Source: Rhodopseudomonas palustris (GTDB lineage Bacteria > Pseudomonadota > Alphaproteobacteria > Rhizobiales > Xanthobacteraceae). Taken from it: a stretch of DNA of 64,000 bases. Positions 8,136-17,980 of this stretch are shown here, piece after piece. The notes beneath the pieces are model-generated. The model was given only the letters and a program-made list of their open reading frames with translations. It did no database searches and was not told the origin of the DNA. Location: contig NZ_CP041387.1 of assembly GCF_007005445.1 (NCBI RefSeq), positions 4,293,501 to 4,357,500 of the forward strand, given 5' to 3'. Both the position numbers and the translations under genes were made by a program. How positions within the stretch are numbered: position 1 is the first letter of the stretch; each line of letters opens with the position of its first letter.

Positions 8136-9554
8136 ATGCCGACAGCCACCGTAGACCGCGCCTCGGAGTTTCTCGGCGGCCTGTTCAACAGCTTGACCGA
8201 GCGCGGCCGCAGCCTGTTCGGCCGGGCCGGCACTCAGCCGATGACCAAAGACGAACTGATCGGGCTCGGCGAGACGCTGCTGTCCCGGCGCGGTGAAGCC
8301 TCCGGAGTCGCACTGGCGGCGTCGCTACTGGACGGCTACGAGGCTGCCGCCGAGGACGACAGGCTGGCGTTTCTCGATGCGCTCGCCGAACAGTTCGGGC
8401 CCGACCTCGCCGAACTCAACGCCGCGATCGAGGCGTTCCGCGCCGACCCCACGTCGGAGGCCACCGGCGAACTGATGCACGCCGCCGAACCGCGCCGGCA
8501 GGAGCTGATCCGCCGCCTCAACCATGCGCCGGGCGGCACCGCCGCGCTGGTGAAGATGCGCGAAGCGGTGCTGTCGCATCTGCGCGACCACCCTCAGCTT
8601 CGCCACGTCGACGACGATTTCGTGCATCTGTTCACCTCGTGGTTCAACCGGGGCTTCCTCGTGCTGCAGCGGATCGACTGGACCACGCCGGCCAATATTC
8701 TGGAAAAAATCATCCGCTACGAGCAGGTCCACACCATCCACGACTGGGACGATCTGCGCGCACGGCTGGCGCCTCCCGACCGGCGTTGCTACGGCTTCTT
8801 CCATCCGCGACTGATCGACGAGCCTCTGATCTTCGTCGAGGTCGCGCTGACCGAGGACAGTCCGGCCGCGATTGCACCGCTGCTCGATCTCGACCGCGAG
8901 CCGATGCCGGCCAGCGACGCCACCACTGCGGTGTTCTACTCGATCTCCAACACCCAACGAGGTCTCGCCGGGATCTCGTTCGGCAATTTCCTGATCAAGC
9001 AGGTAGTCGAGGAGATCAAACGCGAACTGCCGAACGTGCAGACCTTCGTGACGCTGTCGCCGGTGCCGGGCTTCGCCAAATGGCTGAAACGCGAGCGCGA
9101 CAATCCGGACTCGGCGCTGCTCGATGCCTCCGCCCGCGACGCGCTCGAAGTGCTCGAAACCGAGAACTGGTTCGACGATGCGGACACCGCCGATCGGCTG
9201 AAGCCGATCGTCATGCAGCTCGCGGCCGCTTACTTCCTGCAGGCCAAGGGTCCGAATGGCCGTCCGCTTGATCCGGTGGCGCGCTTCCATCTCGGCAACG
9301 GCGCGCGGCTCGACCGGCTGAACTTCCTCGGCGATCGTTCGCCGAACGGCATGCGCCAGTCGCACGGCCTGATGGTCAACTACCTGTACGCACTCGGCGA
9401 CATCGAGGCCAACCACGAGGCGCTGTTCGAACGCGGCCAGATCGCCGCCGCCTCCGCGGTGCGCAAGCTGGTTCCGACCAAGCCGGTGACCAGCGAGCCG
9501 CGCAAGAGCAACGGAAAAACTGCCAGCGCCCCGCAGGCCGCGCCGACGGCGTGA
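8136..9554 (+). CDS. Malonyl-CoA decarboxylase
   Basis: A 472-residue protein of the MLYCD family, converting malonyl-CoA to acetyl-CoA and CO2. The helical N-terminal domain (LLDGYEAAAEDDRLAFLDALAEQFGPD) is followed by the acetyltransferase-like catalytic domain. That domain carries FFHPRLIDEPLIFVEVALT, SISNTQRGLAGISFGNFLIKQV, FVTLSPVPGFAKWL (conserved Ser) and, near the C-terminus, HLGNGARLDRLNFLGDRSP...QSHGLMVNYLY (conserved His). Length matches the bacterial MatA/MCD type. No malonyl-CoA synthetase or malonate transporter genes are adjacent, so it may serve to drain malonyl-CoA rather than to grow on malonate. Confidence 0.93.
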   Translation: MPTATVDRASEFLGGLFNSLTERGRSLFGRAGTQPMTKDELIGLGETLLSRRGEASGVALAASLLDGYEAAAEDDRLAFLDALAEQFGPDLAELNAAIEAFRADPTSEATGELMHAAEPRRQELIRRLNHAPGGTAALVKMREAVLSHLRDHPQLRHVDDDFVHLFTSWFNRGFLVLQRIDWTTPANILEKIIRYEQVHTIHDWDDLRARLAPPDRRCYGFFHPRLIDEPLIFVEVALTEDSPAAIAPLLDLDREPMPASDATTAVFYSISNTQRGLAGISFGNFLIKQVVEEIKRELPNVQTFVTLSPVPGFAKWLKRERDNPDSALLDASARDALEVLETENWFDDADTADRLKPIVMQLAAAYFLQAKGPNGRPLDPVARFHLGNGARLDRLNFLGDRSPNGMRQSHGLMVNYLYALGDIEANHEALFERGQIAAASAVRKLVPTKPVTSEPRKSNGKTASAPQAAPTA

Positions 9555-9597
9555 GGAACGACGGCATGCCTGCCGCATCTTGCATTGGCCTCACCCA

Positions 9598-9678
9598 GTC
9601 ATTGCGAGGAGCGAAGCGACGAAGCCATCCAGCTTGGTACACGAGGCTCCTGGATTGCTTCGCTTCGCTCGCAATGAC
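9598..9678. repeat. Intergenic palindromic repeat
   Basis: Two arms, GTCATTGCGAG...GAAGCCATCCAG and CTGGATTGCTTCG...CTCGCAATGAC, form a long imperfect hairpin between the malonyl-CoA decarboxylase gene and the pirin gene. The sequence type (cattgcgag...gaagcaatcc) is a well-known dispersed palindrome in Bradyrhizobium/Rhodopseudomonas and other proteobacteria. Confidence 0.75.
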
Positions 9679-9705
9679 GGTCTCAAACGTGGAGGAGTTC
9701 GTCTC

Positions 9706-10623
9706 ATGAGCTGGATGCCAACTAACGATCCGGTGCTCGGCGATCCGACCACCTGCGACGCGCTGGACCTGATCATCGTGCCGCGGACCCGCGACCTCGG
9801 CGACGGCTTCGCGGTGCGTCGGGCACTGCCGCACGGCAAACGGCAGATGGTCGGCCCGTTCATCTTCTTCGATCATTTCGGGCCGATGCAGTTCATCGCC
9901 GGCAAGGGCATGGACGTGCGGCCGCATCCGCATACCGGGCTCGCCACCGTCACCTATCTGTTCGACGGCAAGATCATGCACCGCGACAGCGAGGGCAATA
10001 TTCAGGAGATCGCTCCGGGCGCGATGAACCTGATGACCGCCGGCCGTGGCATCGCGCATTCCGAGCGCACGCCCGACGTCGAGCGCCAAGACGGCCAGTC
10101 GATGCTCGGCCTGCAGAGCTGGATCGCGCTGCCGCAGGCTTCCGAAGAGATCGCGCCGAGCTTCCAGCATTTCGCCGCGGCGACGCTGCCGATGGTGCAG
10201 GACACCGGCTTCACCGCCCGGGTGATCGCCGGCTCGGCGTTCGGCAAGACTTCGCCGGTGACGATGGTGTCGCCGTGGTTCTATGTCGAGGTCAACGCCA
10301 AGGCCGGCACCGCGGTGCCGCTCGATCCGGACCACGAGGAGCGGGCGATCTATCTGGTCGACGGCGAGGTCGAGATCGCCGGCGACCGCCATGTCGGCCC
10401 GACCCTGCTGATTTTCCGCCCCGGCGACCGCATCACTGTCCGGGCGAAGACGGACACGCGGATGATGTTGCTCGGCGGCGACGCGCTGGAGGGACCGCGT
10501 CACATCTGGTGGAATTTCGTCTCGTCCAGCAAAGAGCGCATCGAACAGGCCAAACAGGACTGGAAAACCGGCCGTTTTGACGCGGTCCCGAACGAGAGCG
10601 AGTTCATTCCGCTGCCGGAATGA
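9706..10623 (+). CDS. Pirin-family bicupin protein
   Basis: A 305-residue bicupin. The N-terminal cupin has the pirin signature: [40 protein letters not shown] (two metal-binding His) and [12 protein letters not shown] (third His and Glu). The C-terminal half carries [17 protein letters not shown] and a second cupin barrel. Bacterial pirins bind iron; some have quercetin dioxygenase activity and others modulate enzymes. The role here is unknown. GGAGGAG at 9691-9697 sets ATG 9706. It is followed by purC 70 bases downstream on the same strand. Confidence 0.9.
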   Translation: MSWMPTNDPVLGDPTTCDALDLIIVPRTRDLGDGFAVRRALPHGKRQMVGPFIFFDHFGPMQFIAGKGMDVRPHPHTGLATVTYLFDGKIMHRDSEGNIQEIAPGAMNLMTAGRGIAHSERTPDVERQDGQSMLGLQSWIALPQASEEIAPSFQHFAAATLPMVQDTGFTARVIAGSAFGKTSPVTMVSPWFYVEVNAKAGTAVPLDPDHEERAIYLVDGEVEIAGDRHVGPTLLIFRPGDRITVRAKTDTRMMLLGGDALEGPRHIWWNFVSSSKERIEQAKQDWKTGRFDAVPNESEFIPLPE

Positions 10624-10693
10624 TAGACTGCGGGCTCAAATCGACCTGTGCTGCCGGCTGCGCCGACGGCCACCTCTGCCTGGAACACCGCCC

Positions 10694-11611
10694 ATGACCA
10701 CGATGCTCTCGAGCGACCTCCCGCTGACCAAGATCGGCCGCGGCAAGGTGCGCGACATCTACGCCGTCGACGACGACCGGCTGCTGCTCGTCACCACCGA
10801 CCGGATCAGCGCCTTCGACGTGGTGATGGGCGAGACCATTCCGATGAAGGGCGCGGTGCTGACCCAGATCAGCGCGTGGTGGTTCGATCAGCTCGGCGGC
10901 GTGGTGCCGCATCACATGATCAGCGCCGACACCGACGAGATCATCGCCGCAGTCCCGGCGTTGAGCGAGCATCGCGCCGTGATCGCAGGCCGGACGATGC
11001 TGTGCCGGCGCACCACCGTGTTCCCGATCGAATGCGTGATCCGCGGCTACATCACCGGCTCGGCCTGGAAGGAATACGCCGCCTCCGGCACACTGGCGGG
11101 CGAGAAGCTGGCCGAGGGGCTGACGGAGAGCGAGCGGCTGGTGCCGCCGATCTTCTCGCCGGCCACCAAGGCCGAGACCGGCCACGACGAGAACATCACG
11201 ATCGCGCGGATGCGCGAGATCATCGGCGACGACGACGCCTACACGCTTGAGAGCATGACGCGCGCGGTCTACACCCAGGGCGAAGAGATCGCCCGCGAGC
11301 AGGGCATCATCATCGCCGACACCAAATTCGAATTCGGCCGCGACCAAGACGGCCGCATCATCCTGATCGACGAGGTGATGACGCCGGACAGTTCGCGGTT
11401 CTGGGCAGCCGATACCTACACCCCCGGCCGTCCGCAGCCGTCATTCGACAAGCAGCCATTGCGCGACTATCTCGACGCCGAACGCCGCGCCGGCCGCTGG
11501 AACGGCGAAGCACCGCCGCCGAAGCTGCCGGCCGAGATCGTGGAGGCGACCTCGAAGCGCTATCTCAAGGCCTACCGCCTGCTCACCGGCACCGAGCTGG
11601 TGGTGACATAA
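10694..11611 (+). CDS. purC: Phosphoribosylaminoimidazole-succinocarboxamide synthase
   Basis: A 305-residue SAICAR synthetase of purine biosynthesis, joining CAIR and aspartate with ATP hydrolysis. Visible signatures include [35 protein letters not shown] at the N-terminus, [37 protein letters not shown] and [13 protein letters not shown]. The length belongs to the longer (about 300-residue) class rather than the short 235-residue enzyme. Start ATG 10694 gives [11 protein letters not shown]; the second Met, three codons on, cannot be excluded. Confidence 0.95.
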   Translation: MTTMLSSDLPLTKIGRGKVRDIYAVDDDRLLLVTTDRISAFDVVMGETIPMKGAVLTQISAWWFDQLGGVVPHHMISADTDEIIAAVPALSEHRAVIAGRTMLCRRTTVFPIECVIRGYITGSAWKEYAASGTLAGEKLAEGLTESERLVPPIFSPATKAETGHDENITIARMREIIGDDDAYTLESMTRAVYTQGEEIAREQGIIIADTKFEFGRDQDGRIILIDEVMTPDSSRFWAADTYTPGRPQPSFDKQPLRDYLDAERRAGRWNGEAPPPKLPAEIVEATSKRYLKAYRLLTGTELVVT

Positions 11612-11627
11612 TTTCAAGCCGCTCCGC

Positions 11628-11659
11628 GCCGGATCGCGGGCACGCTCCCGCAATCCGGC
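11628..11659. terminator. Hairpin between convergent purC and cysK
   Basis: Near-perfect stem GCCGGAT-c-GCGGG / CCCGC-a-ATCCGGC around a six-base loop, 16 bases after the purC stop and 22 bases from the cysK stop. There is no strong T-run, but position and symmetry fit a shared terminator. Confidence 0.5.
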
Positions 11660-11681
11660 TGTAGCGTCGCGGCCCGGCCGA

Positions 11682-12680
<999 letters not shown>

Positions 12681-12960
12681 GACGCCTCCTCACTTGGATT
12701 GGCGGATTTCAGGGAACTGTCCGGGTCAATCTGCTAGCCCGCCGCGACCCCGTCAACGCGGCTGGTAAAAATGGAACAATCACCTCCGAAGCGCCGGGTT
12801 TCTGGAATACGCTTGCTGTGCCAACGTGCTGGCTTGGGCGAAAATCCCACCTTGCGGAGCGGACATTTCTGCATCGCCCTTCACAAGGCCGTCACGCTGA
12901 CTGTAGTATGCCTTCGCATGCTGCTTCGCAGCGTCGATCGACGGGGGTCAGGAGCGTTTC

Positions 12961-13518
12961 TTGAACGCGCATGTCTCGCATGGCGGTTGGCCGGTATTGG
13001 TGCTCAACGCGGATTTCCGGCCGCTCAGTTACTATCCGCTATCGCTTTGGTCGTGGCAGGACGCGGTCAAAGCGGTGTTCCTCGATCGCGTCAATATTGT
13101 CGCCCATTACGACCGCGCGGTCCACAGTCCGAACCTCGACTTCCAGCTTCCGAGCGTGGTGTCGCTGAAGTCTTTCGTCAAGCCGACCACGCATCCGGCC
13201 TTCACCCGGTTCAACGTGTTCCTGCGCGATCGGTTCGTCTGCCAATATTGCGGCGCGCCGGACGATCTCACCTTCGATCACATCATTCCGCGCTCGAAGG
13301 GCGGCCAGACCACCTGGGAGAACGTCGTCGCCGCCTGCTCGCCGTGCAATTTGCGCAAGGGCAACCTGACGCCCGAACAGGCCAGGATGTTCCCGCGCCA
13401 GACCGCCTTCGCCCCCACGGTCCATGAGCTCCACCGCAACGGCCGGCTGTTCCCGCCGAACTATCTGCACGAGAGCTGGCTCGATTATTTGTATTGGGAC
13501 ACCGAGCTGGATCCATAG
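12961..13518 (+). CDS. HNH endonuclease-family protein
   Basis: A 185-residue protein. The N-terminal half (LVLNADFRPLSYYPLSLWSWQDAVKAVFLDRVNIV) is followed by a zinc-stabilised HNH domain. CQYC (Cys94, Cys97) and SPCN (Cys126, Cys129, Asn130) flank DHIIPRSKGG (Asp106-His107) and ENVVAAC. This is the widespread stand-alone HNH protein of alphaproteobacteria, whose biological role is not established; it is not next to a methylase or phage gene. TTG 12961 is chosen because AGGAG lies 7-8 bases upstream. The 280 bases between it and cysK hold only divergent promoters, as far as I can see. Confidence 0.88.
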   Translation: MNAHVSHGGWPVLVLNADFRPLSYYPLSLWSWQDAVKAVFLDRVNIVAHYDRAVHSPNLDFQLPSVVSLKSFVKPTTHPAFTRFNVFLRDRFVCQYCGAPDDLTFDHIIPRSKGGQTTWENVVAACSPCNLRKGNLTPEQARMFPRQTAFAPTVHELHRNGRLFPPNYLHESWLDYLYWDTELDP

Positions 13519-13635
13519 TCCACCCGCGGCGAAACCACTCCGTCTCGTCGCCTCGCCACAGCTTCCCTGCTCGCTTTACACCGCCTCCGACAGGCTGCAC
13601 TGCTGCGTTCGAAGTCGCTCGCGAATGGATCGGTG

Positions 13636-14256
13636 ATGTCGGGTTATTTTCTTCTACTATTGCCGCCGGCCGTCTGGATCGGCTGGCGTATGGCGTCCAG
13701 GCGGACGGTGCTGCCGTGCCCGTCGGAGATCGCCTGGCTGGTGGAAATGGAAAACCCGCTGGCGCGCGCCACGCGCTCCGAACAGGTCGTGGCGCAATTG
13801 CAGTTGCGGCCGGGCGACCATGCGATCGACATCGGTTGCGGTCCCGGACGGGTGACGATCCCGCTGGCGCGCGCCGTCGGAGCGCATGGCCGGGTGACCG
13901 CGCTCGACATTCAGGACGGCATGCTGGCGAAGGTGGCCGCCAAGGCTGAGGCCGAAGCGCTGACGAATATTCAGCCGCTTCGCGCCGACGTGCGGAACGC
14001 GGCGATCCCCGCGGGCGCGCTGGACGCCGCCGTCATGGTGATGGCACTCGGCGAATTTCCGCGCGGCACCGAGATCTTTCCGTCGGTGCATCGCATGCTG
14101 CGCCCCGGCGGCCGGCTGCTGGTCGCCGAGAGCATCTTCGATCCGCACTACGTCTCCCGCCGCCGCGTGCGCCAGCAGGTCTCGGCCGCGGGATTTCGTG
14201 AGCTGCGCTGCGTCGGCAACGTCTTCGGCTACAGCATCACGTTTGAACGGCCCTAG
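13636..14256 (+). CDS. Membrane-anchored class I SAM-dependent methyltransferase
   Basis: A 206-residue protein. One N-terminal hydrophobic helix (YFLLLLPPAVWIGWRM) precedes a Rossmann methyltransferase domain: motif I HAIDIGCGPGRVTIPLA, the acidic end of strand 2 in VTALDIQDGML, a central PLRADVRNAAIP, and the post-motif MLRPGGRLLVAESIFDPHY. Substrate unknown. GTG 13633 immediately before ATG 13636 is an equivalent start. It converges on allA. Confidence 0.82.
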   Translation: MSGYFLLLLPPAVWIGWRMASRRTVLPCPSEIAWLVEMENPLARATRSEQVVAQLQLRPGDHAIDIGCGPGRVTIPLARAVGAHGRVTALDIQDGMLAKVAAKAEAEALTNIQPLRADVRNAAIPAGALDAAVMVMALGEFPRGTEIFPSVHRMLRPGGRLLVAESIFDPHYVSRRRVRQQVSAAGFRELRCVGNVFGYSITFERP

Positions 14257-14299
14257 TCCGGTTGCGGAGACTGCGTGGCGATCGCCGAGCGGCAGGTCG

Positions 14300-14812
14300 T
14301 CAGCGGCCCGCAGGAAGGTGCACGGTCCAAGGTTCGTCGAACACGTGCTCTTCGAGATTCACCCCCGGCCCGCCACGATCTATCACCACGAAATCCTGCG
14401 CTGCGCCGAACGGCGTCAGCACGCTGTGCCAGACGTTGCGGGCGTAGCAGATGCCCTGATGCGGGGCCGTGACAAAGGCTTGCGGCGCGCCGGGCCTGCC
14501 GTCCTCGTCCGGGCAGACCACCACCAGAAACGGCGCGGCGTTCAGCGGCACGAACGCCTGGGCGCCGAGCGGATGGCGCTCGACCAGATTGAGCCACAGC
14601 GGCATCGCGTAAGGCTGTGCCTCGACCAGGCCGACCACGACGCGCGCGCCGTCGCCGATCACCTCGATCTCGGCGAGATCGTGGAAGCGCCTTGCCATGC
14701 CGGCATTCATCGGACGCGAAGAGGCCTGCGCCGTATCGATCACCTGGCCGAACGGCGCGAACGCCGCCGTCCTCAGCGGCTGCGCCACGATCTTTCGCGC
14801 GGTCGCGGTCAT
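14300..14812 (-). CDS. allA: Ureidoglycolate lyase
   Basis: A 170-residue enzyme of the AllA cupin-like family, splitting ureidoglycolate into glyoxylate and urea. Visible family sequence: LRTAAFAPFGQVIDT near the start, NLVERHPLGAQAFVPL, FLVVVCP, and the metal/catalytic region YARNVWHSVLTPFGAAQDFVVIDRGGPGVNLEEH. Start ATG 14812 overlaps the upstream allE stop in an ATGA junction, strong evidence for translational coupling and for this start rather than the longer frame. It is the last gene of the dctA-allE-allA unit. Confidence 0.88.
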   Translation of the reverse strand: MTATARKIVAQPLRTAAFAPFGQVIDTAQASSRPMNAGMARRFHDLAEIEVIGDGARVVVGLVEAQPYAMPLWLNLVERHPLGAQAFVPLNAAPFLVVVCPDEDGRPGAPQAFVTAPHQGICYARNVWHSVLTPFGAAQDFVVIDRGGPGVNLEEHVFDEPWTVHLPAGR

Positions 14813-15648
14813 CGTCCGAGCCCGCGGCGGCCGAGCGCCGGGTGGCGGTTGACGTCCTTGTACAGCAGATAGCGGAAGCGGCCGGGACCGCCGGCGTAGC
14901 AGGCCTGCGGGCAGAACGCGCGCAGCCACACGAAATCGCCGGCCTCGACTTCGACCCAGTCGCGGTTGAGCCGATACACCGCCTTGCCTTCGAGCACGAA
15001 CAGCCCGTGCTCCATCACATGGGTTTCCTCGAATGGAATCGAGGCGCCGGCCTGCAGGGTGACGATGTTGACGTGCATGTCGTGGCGCAGATCCTCTGGG
15101 GAAACGAACCGCGTCGTCGCCCAGGCGCCCCCGGTGCCGGTCATGCCGGCGGGCTCGATCTCGGACTCATGGGTGACGAAGGCGTCAGGCGCAGCAAGAC
15201 CGGGGACGGGTTCGTAGGCCTTGCGAATCCAGTGGAAGCGCGCCGGCTCGCTGCCGGCGTTGTGCAACCGCCAGCCGCAGCCGGGCGGCAGATAGGCGTA
15301 GCTGCCGGGGCGCAGCGCATGGGACTTGCCGTCGAGCTCGAGGCTCGGCGTACCACCGACCACGAAGACGACGCCTTCGCCCTGCGGATCCGGCTCCGGA
15401 TGATCGCTGCCGCCGCCGGGCGCGACCTCCACCAGATATTGCGCGAAGGTCTCGGCGAAACCGGACAGCGGCCGCGCCAGAATCCAGACACGGGTCTTGG
15501 TCCAGCCCGGCAGCAGGCTGGTGACGATGTCGCTCATCACGCCATGCGGGATCACCGCATAGGCCTCGGTGAACACCGCGCGGCCGGTGTGGAGCGCGCT
15601 CTGCGGCGGCAGCCCGCCGCAAGCCGGGTTGTAGATCGGGGCGTTCAT
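14809..15648 (-). CDS. allE: (S)-ureidoglycine aminohydrolase
   Basis: A 279-residue bicupin of the YlbA/UGHY family, which converts (S)-ureidoglycine to (S)-ureidoglycolate and ammonia in allantoin degradation. Sequence landmarks: RAVFTEAYAVIPHGVMSDIVTSLLPGW near the start, the first cupin with EGVVFVVGG, YAYLPPGCGWRLHN, and the second (manganese) cupin with FEETHVMEHGLFVLEGKAVYRLN and DFVWLRAFCPQACYAGGPG. Its product is the substrate of the overlapping downstream allA. The upstream gene dctA ends 38 bases before this start, so the three form one probable operon. Confidence 0.9.
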   Translation of the reverse strand: MNAPIYNPACGGLPPQSALHTGRAVFTEAYAVIPHGVMSDIVTSLLPGWTKTRVWILARPLSGFAETFAQYLVEVAPGGGSDHPEPDPQGEGVVFVVGGTPSLELDGKSHALRPGSYAYLPPGCGWRLHNAGSEPARFHWIRKAYEPVPGLAAPDAFVTHESEIEPAGMTGTGGAWATTRFVSPEDLRHDMHVNIVTLQAGASIPFEETHVMEHGLFVLEGKAVYRLNRDWVEVEAGDFVWLRAFCPQACYAGGPGRFRYLLYKDVNRHPALGRRGLGR

Positions 15649-15686
15649 CGCGGTCTCCCTGCGTTTCTTGGTATCAGGCTAGGCGG

Positions 15687-16994
15687 TCAGGCAGAGGCTT
15701 CGGCGATCGGCGCGTCGAGGATCGCCGCGGTGTCGGTGGTCACTTCGCCGTTCAGCACGCGTTTCGCCTGGGCCCGGTCGATATCGCCCTCCCATGCGGC
15801 AATCACCACGGTCGCCACGCAGTTGCCGACCAGATTGCCGAGCGCCCGGGCGATGCCGACGAACCAGTCGACCGACAACACCAGCACCAGGCCGATCAGC
15901 GGAATATCCGGCACCGCCGACAGCGTCGCGGCCAGCACCACGATCGCCGATCCGGGAACGCCGTGGGCGCCCTTCGACGTGAGCAGCGCGATGCCGAGGA
16001 TCACCAGCAGATGGCCGAACGACAGCGGCGTATTGGTGGCCTGGGCGATGAACACCGTCGCCAGCGTCAGATACAGCGAGAACGCGTCGAGGTTGAACGA
16101 GTAGCCGGTCGGAATCACCAGACCGACCGTGGAGTCCTTGATGCCGAGCCGCTCCAGCTTGCGCATCACCTGCGGCAGTACGCTGTCCGACGACGCCGTG
16201 CCGGCCACCACTGTCAGTTCTTCGCGCAAATAGGCCAGCAGCTTGAACAGGCTGAAGCCCGCCAGCCGCATGATGCCGCCGAGGATCACGAACACGAACA
16301 GCGCAACGCCGGCATAGAACAGGCCGACCAGCAGGCCGAGCTGCTTGAGCGATCCGATGCCGTATTTGGCGACCGTGAACGACACCGCGCCGAGCACGCC
16401 GAGCGGCGCCAGCCTGACGATGATGCCGATGATCTTGAACAGCACCTCGGTGATGCGCTCGATGCTGTCGGCCAGCGGCTTGCCGCGCTCACCGAGCAGC
16501 GACAGCCCGGCGCCGAACAGGATCGCGATGATCAGCACCTGCAGCACGTCGCCCTTGGCGAAGGCGTCGACGAAGGTGGTCGGCACCAGCCGCATAATGA
16601 AGTCGGTGAAGCCGGTGACTTCCTTGACGTGGCTGCTGTAGCCGGCGAGTGCCGAGCCATCGAGCGTCGCGGTATCGACATTCATGCCGGCGCCGGGCTG
16701 GAACACGTAGGCCAGCACGATGCCGAGCGCGAGCGCGACCGTCGTCACTGCCTCGAAGTAGATCAGCGATTTCAGCCCGACCCGCCCGACCTTCTTCAGG
16801 TCGCCGGCGCCGACGATGCCGTTGACCACCACGCCGAACACCAGCGGGGCGATCGCGAACTTGATCAGTTTGATGAACAGGTCGCCGAGCGGCTTCAGCG
16901 CGACCCCGACCTCGGGCCACAGCGCACCGAGGGCCACACCAAGCACGAGGGCGGTGACCACCTGCCCAAACAGCGATGCGAAAAACCGCTTCAT
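15687..16994 (-). CDS. dctA: DctA-type C4-dicarboxylate:cation symporter
   Basis: A 435-residue inner-membrane carrier of the DAACS (SDF) family. Hydrophobic helices fill most of the length, beginning FGQVVTALVLGVALGALWP. The re-entrant loop motif ELTVVAGTASSDSVLPQVMRKLE and the substrate-site helix GLVIPTGYSFNLDAFSLYLTLATVFIAQ followed by SKGAHGVPGSAIVVLAATL are conserved. Family members take up succinate, fumarate, malate and in some cases orotate. Being first in an operon with two ureide enzymes suggests that the physiological substrate here could include a ureido-acid such as ureidoglycolate or oxalurate. That is inference. Confidence 0.9.
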   Translation of the reverse strand: MKRFFASLFGQVVTALVLGVALGALWPEVGVALKPLGDLFIKLIKFAIAPLVFGVVVNGIVGAGDLKKVGRVGLKSLIYFEAVTTVALALGIVLAYVFQPGAGMNVDTATLDGSALAGYSSHVKEVTGFTDFIMRLVPTTFVDAFAKGDVLQVLIIAILFGAGLSLLGERGKPLADSIERITEVLFKIIGIIVRLAPLGVLGAVSFTVAKYGIGSLKQLGLLVGLFYAGVALFVFVILGGIMRLAGFSLFKLLAYLREELTVVAGTASSDSVLPQVMRKLERLGIKDSTVGLVIPTGYSFNLDAFSLYLTLATVFIAQATNTPLSFGHLLVILGIALLTSKGAHGVPGSAIVVLAATLSAVPDIPLIGLVLVLSVDWFVGIARALGNLVGNCVATVVIAAWEGDIDRAQAKRVLNGEVTTDTAAILDAPIAEASA

Positions 16995-17059
16995 CGGAAT
17001 GTTCCCGGATCTGGAGCCTGAGAAACAATCACTGCTGAGTTTCTAGACGTCAAATATTT

Positions 17060-17090
17060 CATATGTCTCGATTGATACGTTTGGCATATG
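17060..17090. promoter_or_regulatory. Paired CATATG elements in the dctA-lysR divergent promoter
   Basis: CATATG occurs at 17060-17065 and 17085-17090, flanked by CAAAT on the left and ATTTG on the right, giving an overall dyad in the 104-base region between dctA and the LysR gene. This is where a LysR-type regulator would be expected to bind. Binding is inferred, and the upstream Met at 17063 would place the dyad inside the coding region. Confidence 0.35.
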
Positions 17091-17098
17091 ATTTGAGG

Positions 17099-17980
17099 AT
17101 GGAAATCCGCCATCTCCGCTACTTCGCCGCCGTGGCGCGGCACCTGAATTTCACCGCGGCCGCCGACAGCCTCGGCGTTGCCCAGCCGCCGCTCAGCCAG
17201 CAGATCAGGGATCTGGAAGCCGAAATCGGCACCCCGCTGTTCGAGCGGACGACGCGCCGCGTCGCGCTGACCCGCGCCGGTGAGGATTTTCTGAAACAGG
17301 CGCTCGCGATTCTGGAGCGAGCCGAAACCGCCGTGCAGCGCGCCCGCTCGATCGGCGCCGGCACCGCCGGCATTCTCAATGTCGGGCTGACCGGGTCAGT
17401 GCTGACCGGCCCGCTCGGACGGGCGATCCAGCAGTTTGCGCTCAACTATCCGAACGTCGATCTGCGCATCCACGAAATGTCGCCCGACCGACAGATCGCG
17501 GCGCTGAAATCCGGCCAGACCGATGTGAGCTTCCTGCGCTGTCCGCCGCAGGATGCCGAGATCGCCAGCGAACTGGCGTGGCGGGAATCGGTCCGGCTGG
17601 TGCTGCCGAAAGGTCATCCGCTGGCGGCCAGGAAAGTGACGCTGGCGGATCTCCGGAACGAGAGCTTCGTGTTTCTGCGGCTCGAGGACTCGCTGTTTGC
17701 GAAGTACCTGTGGCAGTGCTGTTTCGAGGCCGGCTACGCGCCGCGCGTCACCCATCAGACGATCGAGTCGACGTCGCTGACGAGCCTGGTCGCCGCGGGT
17801 CTCGGCATCGCCATCATCCCGGAATTCGTCAGCAAGCTGGCGCACCCCGACGTCGTGTATCGGCCGATTGCGGGGCAGCCGATTTCGGCCGATGTTCATG
17901 CGCTGTCGACGGGCGCCAACAACCCGCTGGCGCATCAGTTCATCACCCTGGTGCAGACGCTGTCCGGCAAGGAGACCTGA
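17099..17980 (+). CDS. LysR-family transcriptional regulator
   Basis: A 293-residue LysR protein. The N-terminal winged helix-turn-helix reads MEIRHLRYFAAVARHLNFTAAADSLGVAQPPLSQQIRDLEAEIG. The periplasmic-binding-like effector domain follows from about residue 90 (GILNVGLTGSV, FLRCPP, VAAGLGIAIIPEF). ATG 17099 is chosen because the family starts exactly at MEIRHLRYF; note that GAGG abuts this ATG with no spacing, so translation initiation is unusual. Divergent placement from dctA-allE-allA makes it the likely regulator of that operon. Confidence 0.85.
   Translation: MEIRHLRYFAAVARHLNFTAAADSLGVAQPPLSQQIRDLEAEIGTPLFERTTRRVALTRAGEDFLKQALAILERAETAVQRARSIGAGTAGILNVGLTGSVLTGPLGRAIQQFALNYPNVDLRIHEMSPDRQIAALKSGQTDVSFLRCPPQDAEIASELAWRESVRLVLPKGHPLAARKVTLADLRNESFVFLRLEDSLFAKYLWQCCFEAGYAPRVTHQTIESTSLTSLVAAGLGIAIIPEFVSKLAHPDVVYRPIAGQPISADVHALSTGANNPLAHQFITLVQTLSGKET

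Noticed and set aside
14617..16104. Long plus-strand open frame opposite allE and dctA
   Set aside because: It is a high-GC mirror frame: the product is Arg/His/Gln-rich without any family motif, while the minus strand encodes two clear enzymes and a carrier.
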